Origin: Paraburkholderia silvatlantica
GTDB taxonomy: Bacteria; Pseudomonadota; Gammaproteobacteria; Burkholderiales; Burkholderiaceae
DNA length: 64,000 bases
Direction of reading: 5' to 3'
NCBI RefSeq assembly: GCF_003096715.1
Contig: NZ_QEOL01000012.1
Location: 147,529 to 211,528 of the forward strand
In this document: one piece after another, positions 24,569 through 34,400 of the stretch
How positions within the stretch are numbered: the stretch's first letter is position 1
How the letters are laid out: each line of letters opens with the position of its first letter
Made by a program: the position numbers and the translations under genes
Notes under the pieces: generated by a model
The model's database searches: none
What the model was told of the DNA's origin: nothing
What the model saw: the letters and a program-made list of their open reading frames with translations, nothing else

Positions 24569-25552
24569 TCACGGCGCAGTCACGATGTCCGGTAACTGAT
24601 CGGTCCGCGGCTCGTTCACCTGGTTGCTGATGAAAGCCCAAAGCCGTTCGGCCGCCTGGCCCCGCTCCTTGAGCGGACGGTACAGGCGTATCTCCAACTC
24701 AGTCGCCCAAACGTTTGACCCTGCACGAGCCAGATTTCCTTCGCTTAACTCTTTAGTGATGCAGCTTTCCGGAAGCCAGCCGATCCCGTGGCCGGCCACG
24801 ACCATGCCTTTTAACGCCTCTGACATGTGGGTCTCGAAGCAGCGGAACAGGGCGTACGGTTCCGTTGCGTTCATCAAAAGCATTTCGACAACGTTGCCAA
24901 GGAATGCTCCGGATGAGTAGGCGAGCAGGGGCAGCGGTCTGCTGCTCTTGCCAGGAAGTTCGAAGAGAGGCTTGCCATCATTGGCTACTGCCGAGACGGG
25001 AACGATGCGCTCAACACCGAGCGTCAGGAACGGGAAGTGATTGGGATCGAGAGCGATCGGCAATTGCGGGTGGTGATAGCCGATCAGCAGGTCGCAATCA
25101 CCTGCCACGAGATGTTGCACACCCTCCGGCACGTTGACCGCCTGAACCCGGGCCATGATGTGGCCGAATTCACTGGTCAGGCGCTTGAGCCAGTCAGGAA
25201 AAAGCGTGAAGACGAGTGTATGGGCAACGGCGAAATGAACCACATGGTCGTTTTCGGCGAACTGTTCATACCCGCCCACTAGGTTGCGCGCCGCAGTCAT
25301 GCTGCGCAGGATGTCCGCCGCGAGACTGCGAAACATCCGGCCGGCCGGCGTAAGGGTGATCGGATTGACGCTGCGATCGACCAGCTTAGCGCCCATCCAC
25401 GTTTCGAGCGCCACAATTCGTCTACTGAACGCTGACTGGGTGAGATGCCTGCTGCGCGCCGACCGGGAAAAACTTTTCGTATCCGAGAGGCTGAGAAAGT
25501 CTTCCAACCACTTTGCTTCCATATCTATCACTTGTGTTGGGTAAATCGACAA
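24569..25552 (-). CDS. LysR-family regulator, HypT (YjiE)-like
   Basis: A 327-residue LTTR. Its N-terminus, MEAKWLEDFLSLSDTKSFSR then SARSRHLTQSAFSRRIVALE, matches the HypT-type subgroup, in which Trp follows Lys before the first helix. The effector domain (HVVHFAVAHTLVFTLFPDWL, VAGDCDLLIGYHHPQLPIAL, VAGHGIGWLPESCI) also fits. E. coli HypT is activated by hypochlorite through methionine oxidation; whether this protein responds likewise is unknown. The start could be 25552 or the ATG at 25522. It diverges from the asparagine permease gene across 433 bp and may regulate it. Confidence 0.88.
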   Translation of the reverse strand: MSIYPTQVIDMEAKWLEDFLSLSDTKSFSRSARSRHLTQSAFSRRIVALETWMGAKLVDRSVNPITLTPAGRMFRSLAADILRSMTAARNLVGGYEQFAENDHVVHFAVAHTLVFTLFPDWLKRLTSEFGHIMARVQAVNVPEGVQHLVAGDCDLLIGYHHPQLPIALDPNHFPFLTLGVERIVPVSAVANDGKPLFELPGKSSRPLPLLAYSSGAFLGNVVEMLLMNATEPYALFRCFETHMSEALKGMVVAGHGIGWLPESCITKELSEGNLARAGSNVWATELEIRLYRPLKERGQAAERLWAFISNQVNEPRTDQLPDIVTAP

Positions 25553-25985
25553 CCGAATCCGTGCGACGCGGCAACGTTAGCCTACCGTTACTCACTGCAA
25601 GAATACCGATGTTTTTTTTCGATAGGTGTTAGTCGAAATATGCATGAGCGTTGCCGCCATAAATTTGGCTACATACCTTTCGTCTGTCTGGCCATGCAAA
25701 ACGAAGCGGTGGCCTAATCAAAACCCCTTTTGGTATCTAAGTGGTCATAGGCCGGTGATTGCGCGGATGCTTGTTCGCAGGCAAAGATCCCCGTGTCAGT
25801 AGCGGTTCTGCGGCGTTTGAACTGTACTGAGAAAAGCATCATTTTGGTGCGCTAAAACGTACGACCGTTCCACGGTGCCCCTTGTTGATTTGTAGCTTAA
25901 TCGATGCGTCATCGCGCATACGTCCTTCCGCATATGCCCCGGGATTACGAAGTCAAGTGCCCGCATTAAAAGGATTGAACTGTTT
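25553..25985. other. Divergent intergenic region between the HypT-like and ansP genes
   Basis: The region is AT-rich for this genome, includes a run of eight T at 25612-25619, and must hold both promoters. I did not find a clear palindrome or riboswitch. AAGGA precedes the ansP ATG by 11-12 bases. Confidence 0.35.
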
Positions 25986-27482
25986 ATGTCCACACTGGGT
26001 AACCCAAATTCCACAGCATCCAGCGGCGACGTGGATAAGAAAAGCTGGCTGGAATCGCACGAAGCGGGATATCACAAAACGTTGGGTAATCGTCAAGTTC
26101 AGATGATTGCCATTGGCGGGGCGATCGGCACTGGCCTCTTTCTCGGCGCGGGCGCGCGCCTGCAAATAGCGGGTCCTTCGCTTGCCGTCGTCTATCTGGT
26201 CTGTGGCGTCTTCTCGTTTCTGATCCTGCGCGCGCTGGGCGAGCTGGTGATGCATCGGCCAAGCAGCGGCAGCTTCGTATCATACGCCCGAGAGTTCCTC
26301 GGTGAAAAAGCCTCCTATGTCGCCGGTTGGATGTACTTCCTGAACTGGGCGATGACCGGCATCGTCGACATTACGGCCGTCGCGCTGTACATGCATTACT
26401 GGGCGGCGTTCTCGTCCGTGCCGCAATGGATGTTCGCGCTGGTCGCGCTGTGCATCGTCGCGGCGATGAACCTGATCGGCGTAAAATGGTTTGCCGAAAT
26501 GGAGTTCTGGTTCGCGCTCGTTAAGGTTGCCGCGATCTCGCTGTTCCTCGTGATCGGCTCGATCATTCTGGGTACAGGAACGCATGTTGGGGGGCACACT
26601 ACGGGGGTGCATCTGATCCGCGATAATGGTGGGCTGTTCCCGCATGGTCTGCTGCCTGCGCTGGTGCTCGTACAGGGCGTCGTGTTCGCGTTCGCCGGAG
26701 TCGAGCTGGTCGGCACCGCTGCAGGCGAATGCAAGGATGCGCGCAAGGTGCTGCCGCGCGCCATCAATAGCGTGATCTGGCGCATCGCCGTGTTCTATGT
26801 GGGTGCAGTGGTGTTGCTTGTCTGTCTGTTGCCGTGGAGTGCCTACAAGGCGGGGCAGAGCCCGTTTGTCACGTTCTTCGCAGCACTCGGCGTGCCGGGT
26901 GTTGGCTCGGTCATGAATGTCGTCGTGCTGTCGGCGGCGCTGTCGAGCCTGAACTCGGGGCTGTATTCGACCGGGCGGGTGTTACGTGCGCTGTCGATGG
27001 GCGGGTCTGCGCCGCATTTCCTTTCACGCATGAGTTCGCAGTCAGTTCCGTACGCCGGCATTCTGGTCACGGTGGCGATCTACATCGTGGGTGTCGCGCT
27101 GAACTATTTCGTGCCGTCGAGCGTGTTCGAAATCGTGCTTAACGTGGCGTCGCTCGGCATTCTCAGCACCTGGGGATTCATCGTGGTTTGCCAGATGAAG
27201 TTCCGTCAGGCGGTGGCCCGTGGTGAGGCTGAGCCGGTGACCTTCAGAATGCCCGGCGCGCCAGTGACGTCCTGGCTGACGCTGGCGTTTCTGGTGGGGG
27301 TGCTACTACTGATGGCATTCGACTATCCGAACGGCACGTGGACCGTTGCCTCGATTCCGGTCGTGGCCCTGATCCTCGTCGCCGGCTGGTACGGGGTGCG
27401 CCGCCGCGCGCAAGCGCTAATGAAGCCGACGATCCCGTCGGTCACCCTGACCCAGAGCGTGCTCGAGGACAATGCGGACTAA
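25986..27482 (+). CDS. ansP: L-asparagine permease (AnsP-like APC transporter)
   Basis: A 498-residue amino acid:proton symporter with twelve predicted membrane helices. The first helix region, GNRQVQMIAIGGAIGTGLFL then GAGARLQ, and the stretches RPSSGSFVSYAREFLGEKAS, AMTGIVDITAVALYMHYW, FAGVELVGTAAGECKD and PGAPVTSWLTLAFL follow E. coli AnsP closely along the whole length. It would import L-asparagine across the inner membrane. The HypT-like LysR gene diverges upstream. Downstream, the first gene of the ATP-grasp/transglutaminase cluster starts only 65 bp later on the same strand, so readthrough is possible. Confidence 0.93.
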   Translation: MSTLGNPNSTASSGDVDKKSWLESHEAGYHKTLGNRQVQMIAIGGAIGTGLFLGAGARLQIAGPSLAVVYLVCGVFSFLILRALGELVMHRPSSGSFVSYAREFLGEKASYVAGWMYFLNWAMTGIVDITAVALYMHYWAAFSSVPQWMFALVALCIVAAMNLIGVKWFAEMEFWFALVKVAAISLFLVIGSIILGTGTHVGGHTTGVHLIRDNGGLFPHGLLPALVLVQGVVFAFAGVELVGTAAGECKDARKVLPRAINSVIWRIAVFYVGAVVLLVCLLPWSAYKAGQSPFVTFFAALGVPGVGSVMNVVVLSAALSSLNSGLYSTGRVLRALSMGGSAPHFLSRMSSQSVPYAGILVTVAIYIVGVALNYFVPSSVFEIVLNVASLGILSTWGFIVVCQMKFRQAVARGEAEPVTFRMPGAPVTSWLTLAFLVGVLLLMAFDYPNGTWTVASIPVVALILVAGWYGVRRRAQALMKPTIPSVTLTQSVLEDNAD

Positions 27483-27547
27483 CGCGGCATGCCGCTCCTG
27501 CCTATTGCATCGACAACAGCAGTAAGCAACAACGACGGAGAACTGAA

Positions 27548-28963
27548 GTGAAGCCATTCGATGAGATGCTGACGTCCGCTGACGGGGTCCGTACGCCTTA
27601 TGAACTGCTCAAGCAATGGCTCGATGCGCAGAATCCCGCAAATCTAGCGGAGAAGGCGAATGACGCGGAAAGCGTCTTTCGTAAAACGGGCATTACGTTC
27701 GCCGTGTACGGTGAAGAAGAAGCCGCCGAGCGTCTGATTCCGTTCGACATCATCCCGCGCATCATTTCCAGTCAGGAATGGACGCGCCTGTCGCAAGGCA
27801 TTGAACAGCGCGTGATAGCCCTCAACGCTTTTCTCGACGATATCTATCATCGTCAGGAGATCGTGCGCGCCGGGCGGATACCGAAGGAACTGATAGCCCA
27901 GAACGATGCCTTTCTGCCGGAGATGATCGGCTTCCGGCCGCCGGGCAATGTCTACACGCACATCATCGGCGTGGACATTGTGCGCACGGCCGAAAACGAG
28001 TTCTACGTGCTGGAAGATAATGCCCGCACGCCCTCCGGTGTCTCCTATATGCTGGAGAACCGCGAGACGATGATGCAGCTTTTCCCTGAGTTGTTTCAGC
28101 AGGTCAAGGTGCGGCCAGTCGAAGCTTATCCGCAATTGCTGCGCGAGTCGCTTGCCGCCGTGTGTCCACCTGGCGGCAAGCAGGAGAACCCGACGATCGC
28201 GGTGCTGACGCCCGGAATCCACAACTCCGCGTATTACGAGCATGCGTTCCTCGCCGACCAGATGGGAGTTCATCTGGTCGAGGGCAGCGATCTCCAGATC
28301 GTGAGCGGGCGCGTGGCGATGCGCACAACCGAAGGGTTCTGCGCCATCGACGTGCTGTATCGCAGGCTCGATGACGCCTATCTTGATCCGCTGAGTTTCC
28401 GGCCCGATTCCGTGCTCGGTGTCGCCGGCATTATGGACGTCTACCGCGCGGGCAACATCACGATCGCCAATGCACCAGGTACCGGCATTGCCGACGACAA
28501 AGCGATCTATTCCTATATGCCGGAAATCGTCGAGTTCTACACGGGCCGCAAGCCGATCTTGGAGAACGTGCCGACCTGGCGATGTTCCGAGCCGGGCAGC
28601 CTGAAATACGTGCTGGACCATCTCGACGAATTGGTGGTGAAGGAAGTTCACGGGTCGGGCGGCTACGGCATGCTGGTCGGGCCAGCCGCGTCGAAGAAGG
28701 AGCGGGAAGATTTTGCCGCCAAGCTCAAGTCTCGTCCGAACAACTACATCGCACAACCAACGCTGGCGCTGTCGACCGCCCCGATTCTGACCGAAAAGGG
28801 TCTGGCACCACGCCACGTGGATCTTCGGCCCTTTGTGCTGGTGTCTGACCGCATTCGCATCACGCCGGGCGGCTTGACGCGCGTGGCCCTGAAGGAAGGT
28901 TCGTTGGTGGTGAATTCGAGCCAGGGTGGCGGCACCAAGGACACCTGGGTACTAGCGGACTGA
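27548..28963 (+). CDS. Circularly permuted ATP-grasp protein (COG2308-like), first copy
   Basis: A 471-residue protein of the circularly permuted ATP-grasp type 2 family (DUF404/DUF407). Typical stretches are IPFDIIPRIISSQEWTRLSQ, IEQRVIALNAFLDDIYHRQ, GVDIVRTAENEFYVLEDNAR, TPSGVSYMLENRE, AVLTPGIHNSAYYEHAFLAD, VVKEVHGSGGYGMLVGPAAS and the ending SSQGGGTKDTWVL. The start is GTG at 27548 with GGAG upstream. Relatives are predicted amide or peptide ligases that couple ATP hydrolysis to carboxylate-amine bond formation; no product is proven. It is followed by a separate alpha-E gene, the split equivalent of the fused protein at 35045. Confidence 0.93.
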   Translation: MKPFDEMLTSADGVRTPYELLKQWLDAQNPANLAEKANDAESVFRKTGITFAVYGEEEAAERLIPFDIIPRIISSQEWTRLSQGIEQRVIALNAFLDDIYHRQEIVRAGRIPKELIAQNDAFLPEMIGFRPPGNVYTHIIGVDIVRTAENEFYVLEDNARTPSGVSYMLENRETMMQLFPELFQQVKVRPVEAYPQLLRESLAAVCPPGGKQENPTIAVLTPGIHNSAYYEHAFLADQMGVHLVEGSDLQIVSGRVAMRTTEGFCAIDVLYRRLDDAYLDPLSFRPDSVLGVAGIMDVYRAGNITIANAPGTGIADDKAIYSYMPEIVEFYTGRKPILENVPTWRCSEPGSLKYVLDHLDELVVKEVHGSGGYGMLVGPAASKKEREDFAAKLKSRPNNYIAQPTLALSTAPILTEKGLAPRHVDLRPFVLVSDRIRITPGGLTRVALKEGSLVVNSSQGGGTKDTWVLAD

Positions 28964-29093
28964 GGGTCCGGACGAGGATCGCATATCGTCCGAAGTTCTA
29001 TCGAAGAGACTGGGTGCGCAAGAACCTGAGAGAACGCCAGCCTGATACAGAACTGGCACACGAAAAAAAACAGCAATCGGAGTTGGACAGGAC

Positions 29094-30035
29094 ATGCTTC
29101 TTGGACGCACAGCAAGCGGGCTTTACTGGATGCACCGCTATATCGAACGCGCGGAAAACATCGCACGGATAGTCGACGCCGGGCTGCGTATGGCGCTGAC
29201 CAGAACCGCCGATGCGCAGGCAACCTGGTCATCCGTGGTGGTGACATCCGGCGCGGAAGAGGGTTTCCGGGAGAAACACGACGCTTATACCGCCGACACC
29301 GTTTCCGACTATCTGCTGCGCGACGGGCACAATCCCTCGAGCGTTCTGTCGTGCATCGAAGCGGCGCGCTCGAATGCCCGCGTGGTGCGCACCGCGCTCA
29401 CCCGCGAGGCGTGGGAGAGCGTGAACGAAGCCTGGATGGTGGTCAAGCGGGCGCTGGCAACGCCTGTGGCGGCGAGTGAACTGCCGGTCGTACTCGATCA
29501 GATCAAACGCCAGGCCGCGCTGATCCGCGGCACCTTCCACGGCACGATGCTCAGAAACGAGATTTTCGATTTCGCCCGAATCGGCACCTTCATCGAGCGC
29601 GCCGACAACACCGCGCGCATTCTCGACGTCAAATACCACCTGTTGCTGCCCGCGGTGTCCTATGTTGGCACGACGCTAGACAACTACCAGTGGGAATCGA
29701 TCCTGCGCTCGGTCGACGCGCATCGATCCTACCGCTGGGTCTACGACGTCCAGTACAAACCGACCAATATCGCCGACTATCTGATCCTCAACGGCCGCAT
29801 GCCGCGCTCGCTGAACTTCTGCTACCTGAACATCGTCGAGAACCTCGCGTATCTGGCGCAAGACTATGGCGTCACCCATGCCTGCCACAAGAGCGCCGAC
29901 ACTACGCTCGCTACGCTCCGAGACAGCGCGGTCGAGCAGATCTTTGCGCAAGGCCTGCACGAGTTTCTCGAGGGCTTCATCGGGCAGAACCACCGGCTTG
30001 GTTTTGAAATCGCCGAAACCTACAACTTCGATTGA
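29094..30035 (+). CDS. Alpha-E domain protein (DUF403, COG2307-like)
   Basis: A 313-residue all-helical protein starting with the family hallmark MLLGRTASGLYWMHRYIERA then ENIARIVDAGLRMAL. Further marks are LRDGHNPSSVLSCIEAARSN, DFARIGTFIERADNTARILD, YHLLLPAV and LNGRMPRSLNFCYLNIVENL. Conserved Glu and Arg in the helices gave the domain its name; a catalytic role with the ATP-grasp partner is predicted in the literature but unproven. It lies 130 bp after the first ATP-grasp gene, and the transglutaminase gene follows after 8 bp, indicating one operon. AATCGGAG lies 11-18 bases before the start. Confidence 0.93.
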   Translation: MLLGRTASGLYWMHRYIERAENIARIVDAGLRMALTRTADAQATWSSVVVTSGAEEGFREKHDAYTADTVSDYLLRDGHNPSSVLSCIEAARSNARVVRTALTREAWESVNEAWMVVKRALATPVAASELPVVLDQIKRQAALIRGTFHGTMLRNEIFDFARIGTFIERADNTARILDVKYHLLLPAVSYVGTTLDNYQWESILRSVDAHRSYRWVYDVQYKPTNIADYLILNGRMPRSLNFCYLNIVENLAYLAQDYGVTHACHKSADTTLATLRDSAVEQIFAQGLHEFLEGFIGQNHRLGFEIAETYNFD

Positions 30036-30043
30036 GACCAGCC

Positions 30044-30874
30044 ATGCGTATCGCTATTCGTCACACCACGCACTATCAGTACGATCAGCCGGTCCCTTAT
30101 GCTTTGCAGCGCCTGAGACTGCGTCCGCAGTCTTGCCCCGGGCAGACGGTCATCGACTGGCAGGTCACCGTTGACGGCGTCGAGCCGAACGTCTCTTACG
30201 TGGACGGGATGGGTAACCATGTCGATTTCGTACGGCAAGAGCGCAACACGCACGAGACAGTCATCGTGGCCGCGGGGACGGTCGACACGGAGGACCTGGC
30301 GGGGATCTTCGGCACGGTCGACGGCGTTGCGCCGCCCTGGATCTTCGAGCGGGAGACACCACTGAGCCGGGCCGGCGAACACTTTCGTGCGCTCGCGGCC
30401 GACCTGCGCGCCGAAGATGCGCAGCTTCAGTCGCTGCATACCTTGATGAGTACGATCCACGACAGGATCGATTTTCAACCCAGCACGACCGAGGTGAGCA
30501 CGGATACGGAGACGGCTCTACTTAATCGCCAGGGAGCCTGTCAGGACCATGCGCGCGTCTTTATCGCCGCGGCGCGAACGCTCCATGTGCCTGCCCGCTA
30601 CGTCTCGGGCTATCTGCTAATGGATGGTGTCGCGAAGCAGACGGCGAGCCACGCATGGGCGGAGGCGTATCTCGACGGACTCGGTTGGGTCGGCTTCGAT
30701 GCGGCCAACAACACGTGTCCGGACGCGCGTTATGTGCGCGTCGCAACCGGCCTCGACTATCGTGATGCGATGCCCGTATCCGGCATTCGCACCGGGCACG
30801 GTGCTGAGACGCTGACTGTCGAGATCAGCGTCTTGCCGGCCCAAGGTCAAAGCCAGAGCCAGAGCCAGAGTTAA
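30044..30874 (+). CDS. Transglutaminase-like cysteine peptidase fold protein, first copy
   Basis: A 276-residue protein with the N-terminal bacterial transglutaminase-associated domain (MRIAIRHTTHYQYDQPVPYA) and a catalytic core. Cys lies in RQGACQDHARVFIAAARTL, His in TASHAWAEAYLDGLGWVGF and Asp in DAANNTCPDARY. The triad supports thiol chemistry: amide hydrolysis or acyl transfer. The ATG at 30044 fits the family; TTG at 30032 is upstream. The chain ends in four Gln-Ser pairs made by a CAGAGC tandem repeat (30848-30871), absent from the two other transglutaminases of the cluster. It lies 8 bp after the alpha-E gene. Confidence 0.92.
   Translation: MRIAIRHTTHYQYDQPVPYALQRLRLRPQSCPGQTVIDWQVTVDGVEPNVSYVDGMGNHVDFVRQERNTHETVIVAAGTVDTEDLAGIFGTVDGVAPPWIFERETPLSRAGEHFRALAADLRAEDAQLQSLHTLMSTIHDRIDFQPSTTEVSTDTETALLNRQGACQDHARVFIAAARTLHVPARYVSGYLLMDGVAKQTASHAWAEAYLDGLGWVGFDAANNTCPDARYVRVATGLDYRDAMPVSGIRTGHGAETLTVEISVLPAQGQSQSQSQS
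30848..30871 (+). repeat. Hexanucleotide tandem repeat encoding a Gln-Ser tail
   Basis: Four units of CARAGY (CAAAGC, CAGAGC, CAGAGC, CAGAGT) end the first transglutaminase gene, giving QSQSQSQS before the TAA. Unit-number changes would stay in frame, so length may vary between strains. Confidence 0.85.
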
Positions 30875-30961
30875 AGCTGACGGATCGATGAAACATCTTA
30901 TCAACCGTCGCGCTGATGAGGTATGCATAAATGTTCTTAACCTCGCTTGCAGGGAAGCAGT

Positions 30962-31225
30962 ATGTCAAATTTCGGTAGCGCAGTGAGCGACATCAATGGC
31001 TCGTCGGAAGACGTTACACACGCTTCCAGCGTAGACGCGGAGCCGGCGTCCTGCGAGGTGCGCGCCCGTCTTAAGCGCGTGAAACAGAAGGCGGCTGATG
31101 CGCAGGTCATCGTCGTCGAGAAGGGGCGCAAGTCTGCGCGGGCTGCCAACGACTATGCGCATGACCGTCCATGGACGACGGCCGGCGTGGCCTTGGGTAT
31201 CGGCGTGCGGATCGGTCGAAAATAG
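30962..31225 (+). CDS. Small ElaB/YqjD-like (DUF883) protein inside the ligase cluster
   Basis: An 87-residue basic helical protein. The core VRARLKRVKQKAADAQVIVV then EKGRKSARAANDYAHDRPWT resembles DUF883 proteins, which bind ribosomes and anchor in the inner membrane by a C-terminal glycine-rich helix. Here the anchor is shortened to TTAGVALGIGVRIGRK, about seven residues less than usual and interrupted by Arg, so membrane insertion is doubtful. The ATG at 30962 is preferred to the one at 30947 because it opens with MSNFGSAV. It is a lone small protein between transglutaminase genes; a role as substrate or carrier of the ligase system is speculation. Confidence 0.75.
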   Translation: MSNFGSAVSDINGSSEDVTHASSVDAEPASCEVRARLKRVKQKAADAQVIVVEKGRKSARAANDYAHDRPWTTAGVALGIGVRIGRK

Positions 31226-31431
31226 CCTGCCGGGTCATCGGCTCATAGCGACACTGCTGGGCCCCGATGTAACTGGATGGAGCCGGACTCGGCGCCTTCG
31301 GTTGCATGGCTCGGCGCGTCTTGAGATTCGCGACGCCAGGCTTCTGGGTGAGGCAAGCGTACTCGCTGCACGCCCTGAGAGATTGCGGGTCCGGAACATC
31401 CATCCGTCGAATAGAAGTAGAAGCGTCATCC

Positions 31432-34400
31432 ATGTCTATCCACGTCGCGCTCCATCACGTCACCCATTACAGCTACGACAAGCTGATCAACCTCGGTCCG
31501 CAAATCGTTCGGCTGCGCCCCGCGCCTCATTGCCGTACGCCGATCCTGTCGTATTCCTTGAGGGTCGAACCAGCAGGACACTTCGTCAACTGGCAGCAGG
31601 ACCCGTTTGCCAACTACATGGCGCGCTTGGTATTCCCTGAGAAAACCCGCTGCTTCAAGGTCACGGTCGATCTGGTGGCCGAGATGTCGGTCTACAACCC
31701 GTTCGACTTCTTCCTTGAGGAGAGTGCCCAGACGTTTCCGTTCCAGTACGATGATTCGGTACGCCATGAACTGGCGCCGTACTTGGCTTGCGATCAAGCC
31801 GCGGCGGCTGCGCCGGCGTTTCGCTCCTATGTGGCTGGCATCGACCGTTCGATCGAGGGCACGATAGATTTTCTCGTGGCGCTAAACCAGAAGCTGCAGC
31901 AGGACGTCCGCTACCTCGTGAGGATGGAGCCAGGGGTGCAGAAGCCCGTGCAGACGCTCGAACTGGGTTCCGGGTCATGCCGCGACAGCGCTTGGCTGAT
32001 GGTGCAGATATGCCGCCATCTCGGGCTCGCTGCGCGCTTCGCATCGGGCTACCTGATCCAGCTTAAGCCGGACGTCAAAGCGCTCGACGGCCCGGGCGGC
32101 AGCGAAGTCGATTTCACCGACCTGCACGCGTGGTGCGAAGTCTACCTGCCGGGAGCCGGCTGGATCGGTTTCGACCCGACGTCTGGCTTGCTGGCCGGCG
32201 AGGGGCACATTCCGCTCGCTTGCACGCCGCAGCCAATGAGCGCAGCGCCGGTGGAAGGGCTGGTCGACGAATGCGAGGTTGAGTTTGCGCATGAGATGAA
32301 CGTGACGCGCATCTATGAATCGCCGCGCGTGACCCAGCCCTACACGGAAGAGCAATGGCAGGACATGCTGTCGCTCGGGCAAGTGGTGGACGCTGACCTG
32401 CTGGCCGGCGACGTGCGTCTGACGCAGGGCGGCGAGCCGACCTTCGTCTCCATCGACGAGCGCGACGGCGCCGAATGGAACACCGAGGCACTCGGGCCGA
32501 CCAAGCGTGGCTACGCGACTGAACTCGTGCAGCGTCTGCGCGCGGAATACGGGCAAGGCGGTTTTCTGCACTTCGGCCAAGGCAAGTGGTACCCGGGTGA
32601 ACAGTTGCCGCGCTGGGCGCTATCCATCTTCTGGCGTGAGGACGGTCAGCCGGTCTGGAACAACCCGGCGCTGTTCGCCGACGAGCGTGAACCTTCTTCC
32701 CATACGGCCGCCGATGCGCAGCGTTTCATCGCGGCGCTGACCACACGTCTTGGCCTCGACGGCGAATGCATCGAGCCGGGCTACGAGGATGTCTGGTACT
32801 ACCTGTGGCGCGAGCGCCGTCTGCCGGTCAACGTCGACCCGTTCGATTCGCGCCTTGACGACGAACTCGAGCGCGCGCGTTTGCGCAAGGTATTCGAACA
32901 GAACCTCGACAGCGTGGTCGGCTACCTGCTTCCGCTCAAGTCCTCGGAGAAGGGGCCGGGTCTCGGTGGCTCGCGCTGGCAGACCGGGCCATGGTTCTTC
33001 CGCGACGAACGCATGTATCTATATCCGGGTGATTCGCCGATGGGCTATCGCTTGCCGCTGGACTCGCTGCCCTGGGTCAGCGAGAGCGATTATCCGTACA
33101 CGGTCGAGCAAGATCCGTTCGCACCGCGCGCCGCGCTGCCAGGCACCGAGGCGCTGCGCGCACGCTATGCCGGCGTGGAGGGCGCGCCGGCATTGGCGGC
33201 GGGAAGAAATGAACGTATGGGTACGCGCACGCTAATGCAGCCGCTGCGTGGCGGCGTGGATCCCGGTGCAGGTCTTGATGCCGATGGAACGGGACGGGGC
33301 GATGACGATCAGCGCTATCCGCAACTTCACGAGTCGGCAGGGTGGATCACACGCACGGCGCTGTGTGTTGAAGCGCGCAAGGGAATCCTGTATGTCTTTA
33401 TGCCGCCGCTTGCGGCGCTCGAAGATTATCTCGAGCTGCTGGGAGCGGTCGAACTGACCGCTGGGGAGCTGGGCGTCAAGCTGGTAATCGAAGGCTATCC
33501 GCCGTCGCGCGATGCGCGGTTGAAGATGCTGCAGGTCACGCCGGACCCCGGCGTCATCGAAGTCAACATCCATCCGGCCCATGACTTCAACGAGCTGGTA
33601 CAGCGTACCGAATTCCTCTATGAAGCGGCCTACCAGTCGCGGCTGTGCAGCGAGAAGTTCATGGTTGACGGCCGTCACACCGGCACGGGCGGCGGCAATC
33701 ATTTCGTACTGGGCGGCGCCACGCCGGCGGATAGTCCGTTCCTGCGCCGCCCCGACCTGCTCGCCAGTCTGATTGCGTATTGGCATAACCATCCGTCACT
33801 GTCGTATCTGTTTTCGGGACTGTTCGTCGGCCCGACAAGCCAGGCACCGCGCGTGGACGAGGCGCGCAATGATCAGATTTACGAACTGGAGCTCGCGTTC
33901 AAGGAAATCGAACGCAACAAGCTGATATATGGCGCGGACATGCCGCCCTGGCTGGTCGACCGCGTGCTGCGCAATATCCTGATCGACGTGACGGGCAACA
34001 CACACCGTAGCGAGTTTTGTATCGACAAGCTGTACTCCCCGGACTCCGCGACCGGGCGCCTCGGTCTGCTTGAGTTGCGCGCGTTCGAGATGCCGCCGCA
34101 CGCGCGCATGAGCATCGTGCAACAACTGCTGTTGCGCGCACTGATCGCGCGCTTCTGGAAAGCACCCTACAAGGTGCGACTGACGCGTTGGGGGACGGAA
34201 TTGCATGATCGCTTCCTGTTGCCGGCCTTCCTGAAAATGGACTTCGATGACGTGCTCGCCGAGGTGAACGAAGCCGGCTACGCGTTCGACCCGGCGTGGT
34301 TCGCGCCGCACTTCGAATTCCGCTTTCCCTTGTATGGGCAGGTGGCGGCGCGAGGCATCCAGCTCAGCCTGCGCGGTGCGCTTGAACCGTGGCACGTGAT

